Assembly (NCBI GenBank): GCA_028727785.1
Contig: JAQYNQ010000012.1
Span: 1-34,788 of the forward strand
Reading direction: 5' to 3'
Length of the DNA: 34,788 bases
DNA from: Eubacteriaceae bacterium
Lineage (GTDB): Bacteria > Bacillota > Clostridia > Peptostreptococcales > Anaerovoracaceae
Part shown: in pieces, positions 1 through 8,316 of the stretch
Numbering within the stretch: the first letter of the stretch is position 1
How the letters are laid out: each line of letters starts with the position of its first letter
Position numbers and translations under genes: made by a program
The notes under the pieces: model-generated
Told to the model about the DNA's origin: nothing
Seen by the model: only the letters and a program-made list of their open reading frames with translations
Database searches by the model: none

Positions 1-46
1 AAAAAAGAGTGTGCATACAGAATCTCAGATTCCTTTGCACACTCTT
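1..46 (-). terminator. Intrinsic terminator of the small membrane-protein gene
   Basis: GAGTGTGCA at 7-15 pairs perfectly with TGCACACTC at 36-44, and an inner GAATCT/AGATTC pair extends the fold. Read leftward, the stem is followed by a run of six U (positions 1-6), as expected for a Rho-independent terminator. It begins a few bases beyond the stop codon of the leftward gene. Confidence 0.85.
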
Positions 47-49
47 ATT

Positions 50-493
50 TTAATAACCCATGCCCATGCCGAAGTCTACATACGAACCATAACCGAACAT
101 ATACTTGATTGTTGCTATGACCATAGCTGCAAGCCATAAAATCAGCAGTGCTGCCACGATAATAATAATCACCTTTGCCCATGTTGGCATTCCGGCAGCT
201 GAAGATCTGTTCTCAACAGCCACATCATCGTAGTTTTTCTGATAATATGATTCTTCGTCATCTTCAGACATTGCTTTCTCAGACTTTAGCGGATAATCCC
301 TTCTTATAATCACGTAGATTACAACACCAATAAAACTTGGTACCAGTGCTGCAACAAGCGCCCATAACCAAGGATTGCAGTCAACTCTCTTATTTGCATC
401 CCTGTAAACAACTATACCTACAATAAGCGGAATTCCTATTGTAAACAACAGAACTAAAGGAATTGCAAAAAAAAGACATAATAGATTTAACAT
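50..493 (-). CDS. Small membrane protein of unknown function
   Basis: A 147-residue protein with three predicted membrane segments: residues about 5-30, about 42-64 (around the NPWLWALVAALVPS stretch) and about 107-132. An acidic cytosolic-type linker rich in Asp, Glu and Tyr lies between the second and third. The pattern 'VYRDANKR...NPWLWAL..LVP..IG..IYVIIRR' resembles uncharacterised clostridial membrane proteins related to the phospholipase-D N-terminal/YrdAK-type segments. That is family resemblance only, and no catalytic motif is visible. The ATG is preceded by a strong G-rich ribosome-binding site (AAGGGGGG), and a TGATATAAT extended -10 lies upstream. It is monocistronic, with its own terminator directly after the stop. 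Function unknown. Confidence 0.75.
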   Translation of the reverse strand: MLNLLCLFFAIPLVLLFTIGIPLIVGIVVYRDANKRVDCNPWLWALVAALVPSFIGVVIYVIIRRDYPLKSEKAMSEDDEESYYQKNYDDVAVENRSSAAGMPTWAKVIIIIVAALLILWLAAMVIATIKYMFGYGSYVDFGMGMGY

Positions 494-528
494 TATTAAA
501 CCCCCCTTATAAAAATATAACTCTAAGC

Positions 529-537
529 ATTATATCA
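529..537 (-). promoter_or_regulatory. Extended -10 promoter for the membrane-protein gene
   Basis: On the minus strand TGATATAAT forms a perfect TATAAT with a TGn extension, about 35 bases upstream of the ATG at 493. No good -35 box is present at 17 bases, which is usual for extended -10 promoters. Confidence 0.5.
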
Positions 538-593
538 CAAAGTGAAGGAAATGCATATTAATATATTAATTCTTAATTTTTTGAGGTGATATT

Positions 594-1037
594 ATGCCTT
601 TAGACACTCGAGAACTTTTTGCACGACTCATAGAATGCGAAGCCGGTGGCGAGGGCGAGGATGGAATGCGTGCTGTTGCAACTGTTATAATGAATCGCGC
701 CAACATTGACTACGGTGAATTCGCCAGAGTAAGCGACGGCGGGAATGTGAGAAACATCATAACTCAGCCGGGGCAGTTCACGTGCATGAGGGAAACAGTA
801 GGCGGTTCATATAATCGTCAGAATGTTTACAATATGAATCCGACTGAGATTCACTACGAGATTGTTGACTGGGCGTTAAGCGGCGGTAAGCTTCCCGGAG
901 TCGATGATTCTCTTTTCTTTATGAATCCTTTCAGTTCCACTTGCCCTGCAAATTTCCCCACTCGTGTCGGCGTCCTTCATAATCGTATAGGCAACCACTG
1001 TTTCTATTATCCGACAGACTATTATGCAAAAACTTAA
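594..1037 (+). CDS. cwlJ: Spore cortex-lytic hydrolase, CwlJ type (SleB/Hydrolase_2 family)
   Basis: A 147-residue protein that is essentially one Hydrolase_2 (SleB C-terminal) catalytic domain. The N-terminal block ECEAGGEGEDGMRAVATVIMNR matches the family motif AEARGE..eG..AV..V.lNR, so E16 is the likely catalytic glutamate. Like Bacillus CwlJ it is about 140 residues long and lacks both a signal peptide and a peptidoglycan-binding domain, which separates it from SleB. CwlJ is made in the mother cell, sits in the coat and degrades spore cortex during germination, especially in response to Ca-dipicolinate. The next gene encodes its usual partner GerQ. The ribosome-binding site GAGGTGAT is well placed. 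A weak sigma-K-like element (AC, 15 bases, CATA, ending near 557) lies upstream, but I would not rely on it. Confidence 0.85.
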   Translation: MPLDTRELFARLIECEAGGEGEDGMRAVATVIMNRANIDYGEFARVSDGGNVRNIITQPGQFTCMRETVGGSYNRQNVYNMNPTEIHYEIVDWALSGGKLPGVDDSLFFMNPFSSTCPANFPTRVGVLHNRIGNHCFYYPTDYYAKT

Positions 1038-1054
1038 AAGAGGTGATTTCTAAT

Positions 1055-1750
1055 ATGTATTGTAATTTAGAAGGAGGATGCGGTACCGTATCCAAAGTTC
1101 AACGAACAGATAACATGAACCGGAACACTCATACAGATAACAATGCAAATGACTACATGTTAACTTATTCACAGATGAGCGAATACATTGATCCCCAGCC
1201 TGATACACAGATTCCCGGAAATGGAGGATCAGCAAAACCCTCATCGCCCCAAAATATGAGCCAGATGAGTACTTCCGACCAGTCCCGGGAAGTTAATATG
1301 GCTAATGTAAATCAGGGTTTTGGAGACAGAAGCGGTTACATTTCGCCAAACTCTCAGATTCCAACAGTTTCGGCGTCGGGTTCTTCTGTCGGACTGGAAA
1401 ATAATCCGATTTATTCAGGCCCCGGACCGCTGCTCCCAAACTCACCAATATTCAAAGTCCCAAGCAATCCTCTTCTTCCGCCGGAATACCAGGAGCTGCT
1501 AAGCTATAATGATCTTCAGTATCTGAATGGATTTCTCAGAACACAAATCGGAAAATACATGAGAGTCGAACAGCTTGTCGGATCTAATATGATAGAAGAA
1601 CGCTACGGCTATCTTGTAGGTGTCGGAAACAACTACATTATTCTTCAGGAATTGACCACCGATAATGTTATGGCCTTAGACTACTATAACATCAAAATGG
1701 TATATATTTATCTGTCCAATCCTACCCTTCCAACAAATTCCAGGAGATAA
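1055..1750 (+). CDS. gerQ: GerQ-like spore coat protein
   Basis: The C-terminal third (about residues 145-222) fits the GerQ domain: a 'LRTQIGKYMRVEQLVG' stretch, then 'YGYLVGVGNNYIILQEL' and a closing hydrophobic 'MVYIYL' strand. GerQ anchors CwlJ in the coat, and in some Bacillus species such as B. anthracis the two genes form one operon. Here only 17 bases separate them. The N-terminal about 140 residues are low-complexity, rich in Asn, Gln, Ser, Pro and Gly, and longer than in Bacillus GerQ. I chose the ATG at 1055 because AGAGGTGAT lies 8 bases before it. The in-frame GTG at 1043 lies inside that ribosome-binding site. Product 231 residues. GerQ assignment is by motif and context and has not been tested by a database search. 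Confidence 0.75.
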   Translation: MYCNLEGGCGTVSKVQRTDNMNRNTHTDNNANDYMLTYSQMSEYIDPQPDTQIPGNGGSAKPSSPQNMSQMSTSDQSREVNMANVNQGFGDRSGYISPNSQIPTVSASGSSVGLENNPIYSGPGPLLPNSPIFKVPSNPLLPPEYQELLSYNDLQYLNGFLRTQIGKYMRVEQLVGSNMIEERYGYLVGVGNNYIILQELTTDNVMALDYYNIKMVYIYLSNPTLPTNSRR

Positions 1751-1775
1751 AACACTGAAGTATCTGAACAATAAT

Positions 1776-1813
1776 AAAAAAAACAGGGAGACGATTTTCA
1801 GTCGTCTCCCTTT
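1776..1813. terminator. Bidirectional terminator between gerQ and the 33-codon gene
   Basis: GGGAGACGA at 1786-1794 pairs with TCGTCTCCC at 1802-1810. Rightward it is followed by TTT. Leftward it is followed, after two bases, by eight U (from A 1776-1783). It can end both the cwlJ-gerQ transcript and the leftward small gene at 1851-1952. Confidence 0.85.
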
Positions 1814-1850
1814 AAAGTACCATTGGCAATATTACAAGTTTTTACTACTT

Positions 1851-1952
1851 CTAGCAGTTACAGAAAATGATTACCAGCAGTAAGAAGAAGAACAGTAAGC
1901 TGCAATCTACGCCTCCGTTTTCACCATTGAATAAACCGCAATTTCTTGACAT
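1851..1952 (-). CDS. 33-residue hydrophobic Cys-containing small protein, probably sporulation-associated
   Basis: An intact 34-codon frame on the minus strand (ATG at 1952, TAG ending at 1851). The product starts MSRNCGLFNGENGGVDCS, continues as one hydrophobic helix of Leu/Phe/Val/Ile (about residues 19-30) and ends CNC. AGGTGA lies 6 bases before the ATG, a sigma-K-like promoter lies 34 bases upstream, and a strong terminator follows 40 bases after the stop. Its neighbours are the spore genes cwlJ and gerQ. The layout (polar Cys/Gly/Asn head, single hydrophobic segment, Cys tail) resembles the tiny YjcZ-like and coat-associated proteins of spore formers, but I do not recognise a named family. 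It could instead be the last cistron of the operon ending at 2029, 76 bases upstream. Confidence 0.65.
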   Translation of the reverse strand: MSRNCGLFNGENGGVDCSLLFFFLLLVIIFCNC

Positions 1953-1985
1953 TATTTTCACCTACTTTAATATAAATTTATACTT

Positions 1986-2013
1986 TAGGCTATGCATTGT
2001 CATTAAATTACGT
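1986..2013 (-). promoter_or_regulatory. Sigma-K-like promoter for the 33-codon gene
   Basis: On the minus strand CATAGCCTA (1994-1986) matches the sigma-K -10 consensus CATANNNTA exactly. An AC dinucleotide (2013-2012) lies 17 bases upstream, matching the short sigma-K -35 element. Sigma-K consensus elements are short, so chance occurrence is possible. The spacing to the ribosome-binding site is sensible. Confidence 0.45.
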
Positions 2014-2028
2014 GCTTATCCGAAAAGA

Positions 2029-2598
2029 TTATCTTCTCACATCTCCGCCGGATAATACATCATCATATACCGCACGGCTTCCACCGATAAATTTTGGTCT
2101 TGTTCTTGCACAAACAACATTGGCTTCGCCTATTTTCTTTACAGAAATTCTTACAGGTACAGCAACCTTCTTAAGCTGCATTCCGATTAAAGTGTCGCCA
2201 ATATCCATGCCTGCATCAGCTTTGATTTCCTCTACGGCAACTGGATGCTTTGCATTCTCATATACTGTCATTGCAAATGAACCGCCTGCATGAAGCTGTG
2301 GTACAACATTGCAGATTTCAGTTCCGGGAAGAAGGGCATCTTTTTCCACGATTACCGCTCTGTTCAGATGTTCACAGCACTGAGCCGCAAGATATATTCC
2401 CTTAGATTCCAGGACAGGATATACTCCTTCGTAAACAGCCTTTGCGGCATCGATGTCAGAGCCCTTTCCGATGCGAGCACCTTTTATCTCACTGGATGAA
2501 CATCCTATTACAAAGATATCCCCTTCAGAAAGTTTTGCTACCTCCAGTAGTTCTGTTACGGCCTGAGCCGCCTGATTTTTAATCTCTTCGTACGTCAT
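2029..2598 (-). CDS. UPF0340 / TIGR01440 family protein (YwlG-like)
   Basis: A 189-residue protein matching the UPF0340 (DUF436) family, including 'VIGCSSSEIKGARIGKGSD', 'GIYLAAQCCEHLNRAVIVE', 'VPQLHAGGSFA' and the 'DIGDTLIGMQLKKVAVPVR' stretch near the C-terminus. The molecular function of the family is unknown. Length is normal for the family. It begins only one base after the ahcY stop, so it is translated from the same message. Its ribosome-binding site lies inside the ahcY 3' end and is weak, suggesting coupling. In other Firmicutes ywlG sits in unrelated operons, so the ahcY linkage is not evidence of a shared pathway. Confidence 0.85.
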   Translation of the reverse strand: MTYEEIKNQAAQAVTELLEVAKLSEGDIFVIGCSSSEIKGARIGKGSDIDAAKAVYEGVYPVLESKGIYLAAQCCEHLNRAVIVEKDALLPGTEICNVVPQLHAGGSFAMTVYENAKHPVAVEEIKADAGMDIGDTLIGMQLKKVAVPVRISVKKIGEANVVCARTRPKFIGGSRAVYDDVLSGGDVRR

Positions 2599-2599
2599 T

Positions 2600-3847
2600 T
2601 TACAGATCCCAACTATTCAGATATTCTTCCTGTTCAGGTGTAAGTGTGTCAATTTCAATGTCCCATGCCGCAAGCTTTCTTCTTGCAACAACATCGTCAA
2701 TTTCTCTGCTTACATCAATTACATCATTTGGCAGTTTCTTATAATTGTCTTTGATGTACATTGCGGATAGAGCCTGAACAGCAAAACTCATATCCATGAT
2801 TTCAGCAGGATGTCCGTCAGCAGCAGCGATATTTACCAGTCTGCCTTCGCCGATTACATTTACCATCTTGCCGTTTGACAGCTCGTAACCCATAATGTTC
2901 TTACGAGTTTCTCTCTTGGATACAGCAGCCGCCTCCAGACCATCCATGTCGATTTCACAGTTGAAATGTCCCGCATTAGTCAGGATTGCGCCTCCCTTCA
3001 TCTTTAACATATGTTCTACAGTAATAGTTTTGCAGCAGCCTGTTGCAGAAACAAAAATGTCTCCGTAAGGTGCCGCTTTATCCATAGTCATTACATCGAA
3101 GCCGTCCATTCTTGCTTCAATAGCTTTGACAGGATTAATCTCAGTAACAATAACTTTTGCACCTAATGCGGCTGCACGCATTGCAATACCGCGGCTGCAC
3201 CAGCCATAGCCTGCAACTACAACAGTCTTTGATGCAACAATCAGATTTGTATTTCTCATGATGCTGTCCCATACGGACTGACCTGTTCCGTACCTGTTGT
3301 CAAACAGGTGCTTGCAGTCGGCATCATTTACGGCAACCATAGGGAATTTCAGAACCCCTTCCCTTGCCATAGCTTTCAGTCTGATTACGCCGGTAGTTGT
3401 TTCTTCACAGCCGCCCCAGACTTCTTCTGCAAGGTCAGGTCTTTTAGTGTGAAGCATACCCACCAGGTCTCCTCCGTCGTCGATAATAATGTTTGGTTTA
3501 TGTTCCAGACACATTTCAATATGTCTGTCATACTCTTCAGGAGTTGCTCCGTGATAAGCAAATACCATCAGTCCATCATCTACAAGAGCTGCTGCAACAT
3601 CGTCCTGAGTTGACAGAATGTTGCTTCCTGTAACTGACATCTGCGCTCCTCCTGCTGCAAGTACTTTGCAGAGATATGCAGTCTTTGCTTCAAGGTGAAC
3701 AGAAAGAGAGATTTTAATTCCCTCAAAAGGCTTTGTCTGAAGAAACTCCTCTTCAAGGCCACGCAGTAAAGGCATGTTATTTCTTACCCATTGGATTTTC
3801 TGATGTCCCGATGGTGCAAGATTAATGTCTCTGATTTCATATTTCAT
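2600..3847 (-). CDS. ahcY: Adenosylhomocysteinase (S-adenosylhomocysteine hydrolase)
   Basis: A 415-residue protein of the short SAH hydrolase class. It reversibly splits S-adenosylhomocysteine into adenosine and homocysteine with bound NAD, relieving inhibition of methyltransferases. The substrate domain shows 'HLEAKTAYL' and 'DDGGDLV', followed by the family block 'GGCEETTTGV'. The NAD-binding loop is 'VVVAGYGWCSRGIAMRA' (about residues 208-224), followed by the conserved 'ATGCCKTIT' and 'NAGHFNCEID' blocks. As in Thermotoga-type enzymes, it lacks the long insertion and the C-terminal extension of classical enzymes. It sits 41 bases after glmS with no visible terminator, so it is probably co-transcribed. 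AGGAGA lies 8 bases before the ATG. Confidence 0.93.
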   Translation of the reverse strand: MKYEIRDINLAPSGHQKIQWVRNNMPLLRGLEEEFLQTKPFEGIKISLSVHLEAKTAYLCKVLAAGGAQMSVTGSNILSTQDDVAAALVDDGLMVFAYHGATPEEYDRHIEMCLEHKPNIIIDDGGDLVGMLHTKRPDLAEEVWGGCEETTTGVIRLKAMAREGVLKFPMVAVNDADCKHLFDNRYGTGQSVWDSIMRNTNLIVASKTVVVAGYGWCSRGIAMRAAALGAKVIVTEINPVKAIEARMDGFDVMTMDKAAPYGDIFVSATGCCKTITVEHMLKMKGGAILTNAGHFNCEIDMDGLEAAAVSKRETRKNIMGYELSNGKMVNVIGEGRLVNIAAADGHPAEIMDMSFAVQALSAMYIKDNYKKLPNDVIDVSREIDDVVARRKLAAWDIEIDTLTPEQEEYLNSWDL

Positions 3848-3888
3848 TGGGTTTGTCTCCTATTTTGTATTTATGTGCTTTGTCTCTG

Positions 3889-5718
3889 TTATTCAACAGT
3901 TACACTCTTTGCAAGATTTCTTGGTTTGTCAATATCTTCTCCCTTTTCACGTGCCACATAATATGAGAACAGCTGCAGCGGAACGACAGAAAGAAGAGGT
4001 GAAACCTCGTCAGCGCACTGTGGAATGTAAACAGTTTCTGTGCTTGTTTCCTCAATCTTTGTATTGCCCTCTTTTGCAATAGACACTACGTGAGCCATTC
4101 TTGCCTTCACTTCTACGATGTTGGATACCATCTTTTCGAACAAAGCGTCCTGAGTGGCAAGAGATATTACAATTGTTTCAGGTTCCATCAGAGCGATGGT
4201 TCCGTGCTTCAGCTCACCTGCGGCGATAGCAAATGAGTTAATATATGATATTTCTTTCAGCTTTAATGAGCCTTCGTATGCTACAGCAGAATCCAGTCCT
4301 CTTCCGATAAAGAACACGTTGCTTCTGTTATACAGCATCTTTGCAAGACTTTCAATGTCTGATGCCCTGCTTAAAATTTTCTCAACTTTTGCAGGGGCCG
4401 CCTTCAGTTCAGCAAGAATGCTTCTGTAGTACTCTTCTGAAATTGTTTCTCTCAGTCTGCCCATATACAGAGCAATCAGATACATGCATACAAGCTGGGT
4501 AGTGTAGGCCTTTGTTGATGCAACTGCAATTTCAGGTCCTGCCCATGTATAGAATACATCATCTGATTCTCTGGCAACAGAGCTTCCGACAACGTTAACA
4601 ATTGAAAGAATTCTAGCTCCCTTGCTCTTTGCTTCACGAAGAGCCGCCAGTGTGTCCAGAGTTTCTCCTGACTGGCTGATTGCGATAAATAAAGTCTTGT
4701 CATCAACAAAAGGATCTCTATATCTGAATTCAGATGCAATATCAACCTCTACCGGTATTCTTGCCATCTTTTCAATAACATATTTTCCTACGAGACCTGC
4801 ATGGTATGCAGTGCCGCAGGCAACAATATACACCTTATTGAAATCTTCCAGCTGCTCTTTTGTAAGCGTAATGCCGTCAAGGGTGATGTTGTCATTCTCG
4901 TCAATTCTTCTGTTCAGAGTCTCTTTTATAGCCTTTGGCTGTTCATAGATTTCCTTAAGCATAAAATGCTCATATCCGTCTTTTTCCGCATCCTCAAGGC
5001 TCCAGTTAACGTGAAGAACCTTTCTCTTAAGTTCTCTGCCGTCTTTATCTTTAATGATAACACGCTCAGGTGTGCAGATAACCATTTCATCGTTTTCAAT
5101 CAGATAAATCTCATCCAGATATTTCAGCAGTGCGGGAATGTCAGATGCTATAAAGTTACATCCCTTTCCCAGACCTGCAATCAGCGGTGCATCCTTTCTG
5201 TATGCGATTATTTTATTAGGTTCATCCTTTGCAATAACGCCAAATGCATAAGCACCTCTCATCATTGCCACAGCATCATATACTGCCTTTTCCAGGTCTC
5301 CTTTATTTAAGACACTGATAAGCTGAGCAATAACCTCCGAGTCTGTTTCAGTCTTAAAAACAATACCGTATTCCTCATTAAGCATTTTCTTTAAATCCAT
5401 GTAGTTTTCAACGATACCGTTGTGAACAATGGCAATGGACTCATCCTGACTCATATGAGGATGTGCATTTATATCAGAAGGTGCCCCATGAGTCGCCCAT
5501 CTTGTGTGACCGATACCCGTAGTTCCGTAAAGCTTTTCATTTTCTATCAAAGCTTCCAGGTTAGCAATTTTTCCTTCTTTCTTTCTTACGACAATTCCAT
5601 TTTCGCTCTGAAGAGCAATTCCGGCTGAATCATAACCTCTGTATTCCAGTTTTTTCAGCCCGTCAATAATATAGTCCTTAGCGTTATTACCGCCAACATA
5701 TCCTACTATTCCGCACAT
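3889..5718 (-). CDS. glmS: Glutamine-fructose-6-phosphate aminotransferase
   Basis: A full-length 609-residue GlmS. The N-terminal glutaminase domain begins MCGIVGYVG, with Cys2 as nucleophile after Met removal, and carries 'TRWATHGAPSDINAHPH'. Two SIS sugar-isomerase domains follow ('VACGTAYHAGLVGKYVIE', 'SQSGETLDTLAALREA'), and the C-terminus 'DKPRNLAKSVTVE' is canonical. It makes glucosamine-6-phosphate for peptidoglycan and is the first committed amino-sugar enzyme. It lies 11 bases after glmM, which it feeds. In many Firmicutes a glmS ribozyme precedes the gene. With only an 11-base gap here there is no room for one, so control must come from elsewhere. Confidence 0.97.
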   Translation of the reverse strand: MCGIVGYVGGNNAKDYIIDGLKKLEYRGYDSAGIALQSENGIVVRKKEGKIANLEALIENEKLYGTTGIGHTRWATHGAPSDINAHPHMSQDESIAIVHNGIVENYMDLKKMLNEEYGIVFKTETDSEVIAQLISVLNKGDLEKAVYDAVAMMRGAYAFGVIAKDEPNKIIAYRKDAPLIAGLGKGCNFIASDIPALLKYLDEIYLIENDEMVICTPERVIIKDKDGRELKRKVLHVNWSLEDAEKDGYEHFMLKEIYEQPKAIKETLNRRIDENDNITLDGITLTKEQLEDFNKVYIVACGTAYHAGLVGKYVIEKMARIPVEVDIASEFRYRDPFVDDKTLFIAISQSGETLDTLAALREAKSKGARILSIVNVVGSSVARESDDVFYTWAGPEIAVASTKAYTTQLVCMYLIALYMGRLRETISEEYYRSILAELKAAPAKVEKILSRASDIESLAKMLYNRSNVFFIGRGLDSAVAYEGSLKLKEISYINSFAIAAGELKHGTIALMEPETIVISLATQDALFEKMVSNIVEVKARMAHVVSIAKEGNTKIEETSTETVYIPQCADEVSPLLSVVPLQLFSYYVAREKGEDIDKPRNLAKSVTVE

Positions 5719-5729
5719 GATCCTTCTCC

Positions 5730-7082
5730 TTACAAGTACTTTTCACTGATTCGATTTGCCAGTTCCTTAGCCAGTTCGTTAATTCTTTCGATATCAGCAC
5801 CTTCAATCATAACTCTTACAAGAGGTTCTGTTCCGGATGGTCTGATTAATACTCTTCCTGAACCTTCCATTTCAGCTTCTATTTCTTTGATGAAATCCTG
5901 AATTTCCTTATCTTTAAGATAATCATTCTTGTTTTCGTTTGCAACTCTGGCATTAACCAGTGTCTGAGGGAAAATCTCAATTTCTGCAGCCAGTTCAGAA
6001 GGCTTCTTTCCGGACTTCTGCACTGCCTTCACAAATTGAAGTGATGATAATGTTCCGTCACCTGTTGTAGTGTGATTTAAGAAAATAATATGACCGGACT
6101 GTTCTCCTCCGATAACACAGCCTGTTTCTCTCATAGACTCAAGCACATATCTGTCACCTACACCTGTCACTTCTACTTCTGCACCAACATTTTCCTTAAT
6201 ATACTTATGGAATCCGATGTTACTCATAACAGTGGCAGTAACAAGATTATTCGTCAGTTCGCCTTCATCCTTCAGCATCTTTGCACAGATACAGATTGTC
6301 TTGTCTCCGTCGATTATTTCACCCTTTTCGTCTACTACAATCAGTCTGTCTGCATCACCGTCGTATGCCAGACCAAGATCCGCGCTGTTCTCTACTACAG
6401 CATTCTGCAGCTGTTCAGGATGAGTTGAACCGATATTATCATTGATGTTTATGCCGTTTGGTTCGCATCCGATTGTAATAACCTGCGCTCCCAGGGTTCT
6501 GAATACAGTAGGTGCAGTTTCAAATGCAGCACCGTTAGCACAGTCAAGAACAATTTTCATTCCTTCCATGTTACCTTCGAAAGTTCCCGCAAGGAACTCG
6601 ATATACAGTGCATGAGCATCAGCTCCTGCATCCAGGCATTTTCCGATCGCTTCACCGGTCTGATGCTGATTCGAATCAATACCTGCAAGAATAAGCCCTT
6701 CAATTTTTTCTTCAATTTTATCATCTAGCTTGAAACCTTCTCCGTTGAAGAACTTTATTCCGTTATATTCAAATGGATTGTGTGATGCTGAAATAACAAC
6801 TCCTGCGTCAGCACCATATCTCTTTACCAGATAAGCAACTGCCGGTGTTGGGATTACTCCCACTTTTATCACGTGACCACCTACAGCTAAGATACCGGCA
6901 GTCAACGCATTTTCAAGCATATCACCTGACAGTCTGGTATCTCTTCCGATAACAAACACCGGTCTGTTTCCGCCCTTGCTGAGAACTGCAGCTCCGGCCT
7001 TTCCTAAGTTAAAGGCCAATTCCGGTGTAAGTTCCTTGTTTGCAATTCCTCTTACACCGTCTGTACCAAATAATCTTCCCAT
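5730..7082 (-). CDS. glmM: Phosphoglucosamine mutase
   Basis: A 450-residue enzyme converting glucosamine-6-phosphate to glucosamine-1-phosphate for UDP-GlcNAc synthesis. The start MGRLFGTDGVRG, the phosphoserine loop 'ISASHNPFEYNG' (Ser100), the metal loop 'YDGDADRL', the sugar loop 'GGEQSGHI' and the phosphate-binding 'RPSGTEPLVRVMIEG' are all intact. Length is normal. It lies 31 bases after cdaR in the conserved cdaA-cdaR-glmM cluster. In Bacillus and Lactococcus, GlmM binds CdaA and inhibits c-di-AMP synthesis, so the operon couples wall precursor supply to second-messenger level. Confidence 0.97.
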   Translation of the reverse strand: MGRLFGTDGVRGIANKELTPELAFNLGKAGAAVLSKGGNRPVFVIGRDTRLSGDMLENALTAGILAVGGHVIKVGVIPTPAVAYLVKRYGADAGVVISASHNPFEYNGIKFFNGEGFKLDDKIEEKIEGLILAGIDSNQHQTGEAIGKCLDAGADAHALYIEFLAGTFEGNMEGMKIVLDCANGAAFETAPTVFRTLGAQVITIGCEPNGININDNIGSTHPEQLQNAVVENSADLGLAYDGDADRLIVVDEKGEIIDGDKTICICAKMLKDEGELTNNLVTATVMSNIGFHKYIKENVGAEVEVTGVGDRYVLESMRETGCVIGGEQSGHIIFLNHTTTGDGTLSSLQFVKAVQKSGKKPSELAAEIEIFPQTLVNARVANENKNDYLKDKEIQDFIKEIEAEMEGSGRVLIRPSGTEPLVRVMIEGADIERINELAKELANRISEKYL

Positions 7083-7113
7083 CTTTTTTCTCTCCTCTTC
7101 CTCTCACTGTCTA

Positions 7114-8316
7114 CTAGTCTTCGTTTTCTGTAATAACGACACTGATGTTCTGCGGTTCAATCTTAAGATTTCCATATTTTTCATCCGATTCTACTGTAAT
7201 ACTTACCTTATGCCGTCCGGCAGTCATTCCCTCAAGATTAATTATCAAAGATACTTTATCAGCATCAAAACTCTCCAGGTCTGACTCTTTACCGTCAGCG
7301 GTTACAGTAATCTCCAGATTACCCAGCTCCACACTCAGGTTATCAGCCAGTCCGATTATCTCTATATCTGACTCACTGAACTTAAGTGTTTTTACTCCCA
7401 TAGCTTCTACAGTAACTTCAACGTAATAATGCTTTTCGTCAGAAATGCTGACTCCCTCAGGAAGTACAAACTGCAGCGGGATCCGACTGTCTTTTGTCAC
7501 ATCGGAAATATCAATCGGTTTACATTCAATAAATTCAAGGTCTTTTAATGCCGCAGCACTTCCCGAAACGGTAACTGTTTCAGGTACTTCAAAAGTTCGT
7601 TCCACATCAGGGGAATCATTGTTTATTATGTTAGTTCTAATCGGAATCTCTTTTGTCTCAACCAGTTGAGTCTCAACTACAACAACAGAAGGCGAAAGCG
7701 TTACATATGGCACGGCTTCATCATCTTTGCCGACAGCTTTTAATGCTATACTGAATGCCACTGAATGATCCTTAACCAGTTCACCGTCTACAATCGCTTT
7801 CGCACTCTCTACAGAATCAACTCTGGATTCTGCACCTTTCACAGTTACAGTCTCTTGTGATACTGATAGTGTTGAAGGCTGTGCCTCCAGATTTTCTGCA
7901 CCCTGGTACTCAACTTTTACAGGAATATCTTTTGTTTTCAGAGCTTCCACATTTACTGTCACCTTCTGTAAGCTGCTGCTCTCATATTCCGTATAGCTTG
8001 GTGTCTGAATATGCACTCTCATAAGGTTTTCACCCTTTGTCGCCTCTTCCATATCGATAAAAGCAACAATATCGCTGTCCAGCACCTTATTCATTCGGTT
8101 TCTGGTTCCCTTTACTGTTACAGAAATCAGTTCAGACTCAATATCACTTATCGCAAGACCGTGCTCTTCTAACACTTTTTCATTCTTTACCTTTATCTGA
8201 ATACTGTTAAATGTCTTTGTTATAGTAGGGTTTGTTTCTCCTACAACATATGTCCATAAGCATACTGCAATTACAAAAGACAGAATAATTGTGACTTTTT
8301 TATTATTTAACATCAT
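7114..8316 (-). CDS. cdaR: CdaR, YbbR-domain regulator of the diadenylate cyclase CdaA
   Basis: A 400-residue extracytoplasmic protein with one N-terminal membrane anchor (about residues 9-24, VTIILSFVIAVCLWTY) and a series of about four YbbR repeats, each a beta-rich unit of about 80-90 residues with recurring 'V.VKG....V..V..A.' and 'IPV..' patterns. CdaR associates with the membrane cyclase CdaA and modulates c-di-AMP synthesis. The gene overlaps cdaA by 14 bases. GGAGG lies 8 bases before the ATG at 8316, which supports that start. The sequence diverges quickly in this family, so the assignment rests on repeat pattern, topology and gene order. Confidence 0.92.
   Translation of the reverse strand: MMLNNKKVTIILSFVIAVCLWTYVVGETNPTITKTFNSIQIKVKNEKVLEEHGLAISDIESELISVTVKGTRNRMNKVLDSDIVAFIDMEEATKGENLMRVHIQTPSYTEYESSSLQKVTVNVEALKTKDIPVKVEYQGAENLEAQPSTLSVSQETVTVKGAESRVDSVESAKAIVDGELVKDHSVAFSIALKAVGKDDEAVPYVTLSPSVVVVETQLVETKEIPIRTNIINNDSPDVERTFEVPETVTVSGSAAALKDLEFIECKPIDISDVTKDSRIPLQFVLPEGVSISDEKHYYVEVTVEAMGVKTLKFSESDIEIIGLADNLSVELGNLEITVTADGKESDLESFDADKVSLIINLEGMTAGRHKVSITVESDEKYGNLKIEPQNISVVITENED

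Noticed and set aside
1043..1054. GTG start for gerQ
   Set aside because: This GTG is part of the AGAGGTGAT ribosome-binding site that serves the ATG at 1055.
1867..2055. 62-codon rightward frame after gerQ
   Set aside because: It lies antisense to the better-supported 33-codon gene and beyond the gerQ terminator, with no ribosome-binding site.
4801..5310. 169-codon and other long frames opposite glmS, recD2, nucleoside hydrolase and similar genes
   Set aside because: They lie antisense to well-identified enzymes and have no family motifs or ribosome-binding sites.
5719..5729. glmS ribozyme
   Set aside because: Only 11 bases separate glmM and glmS. The ribozyme needs well over 100.
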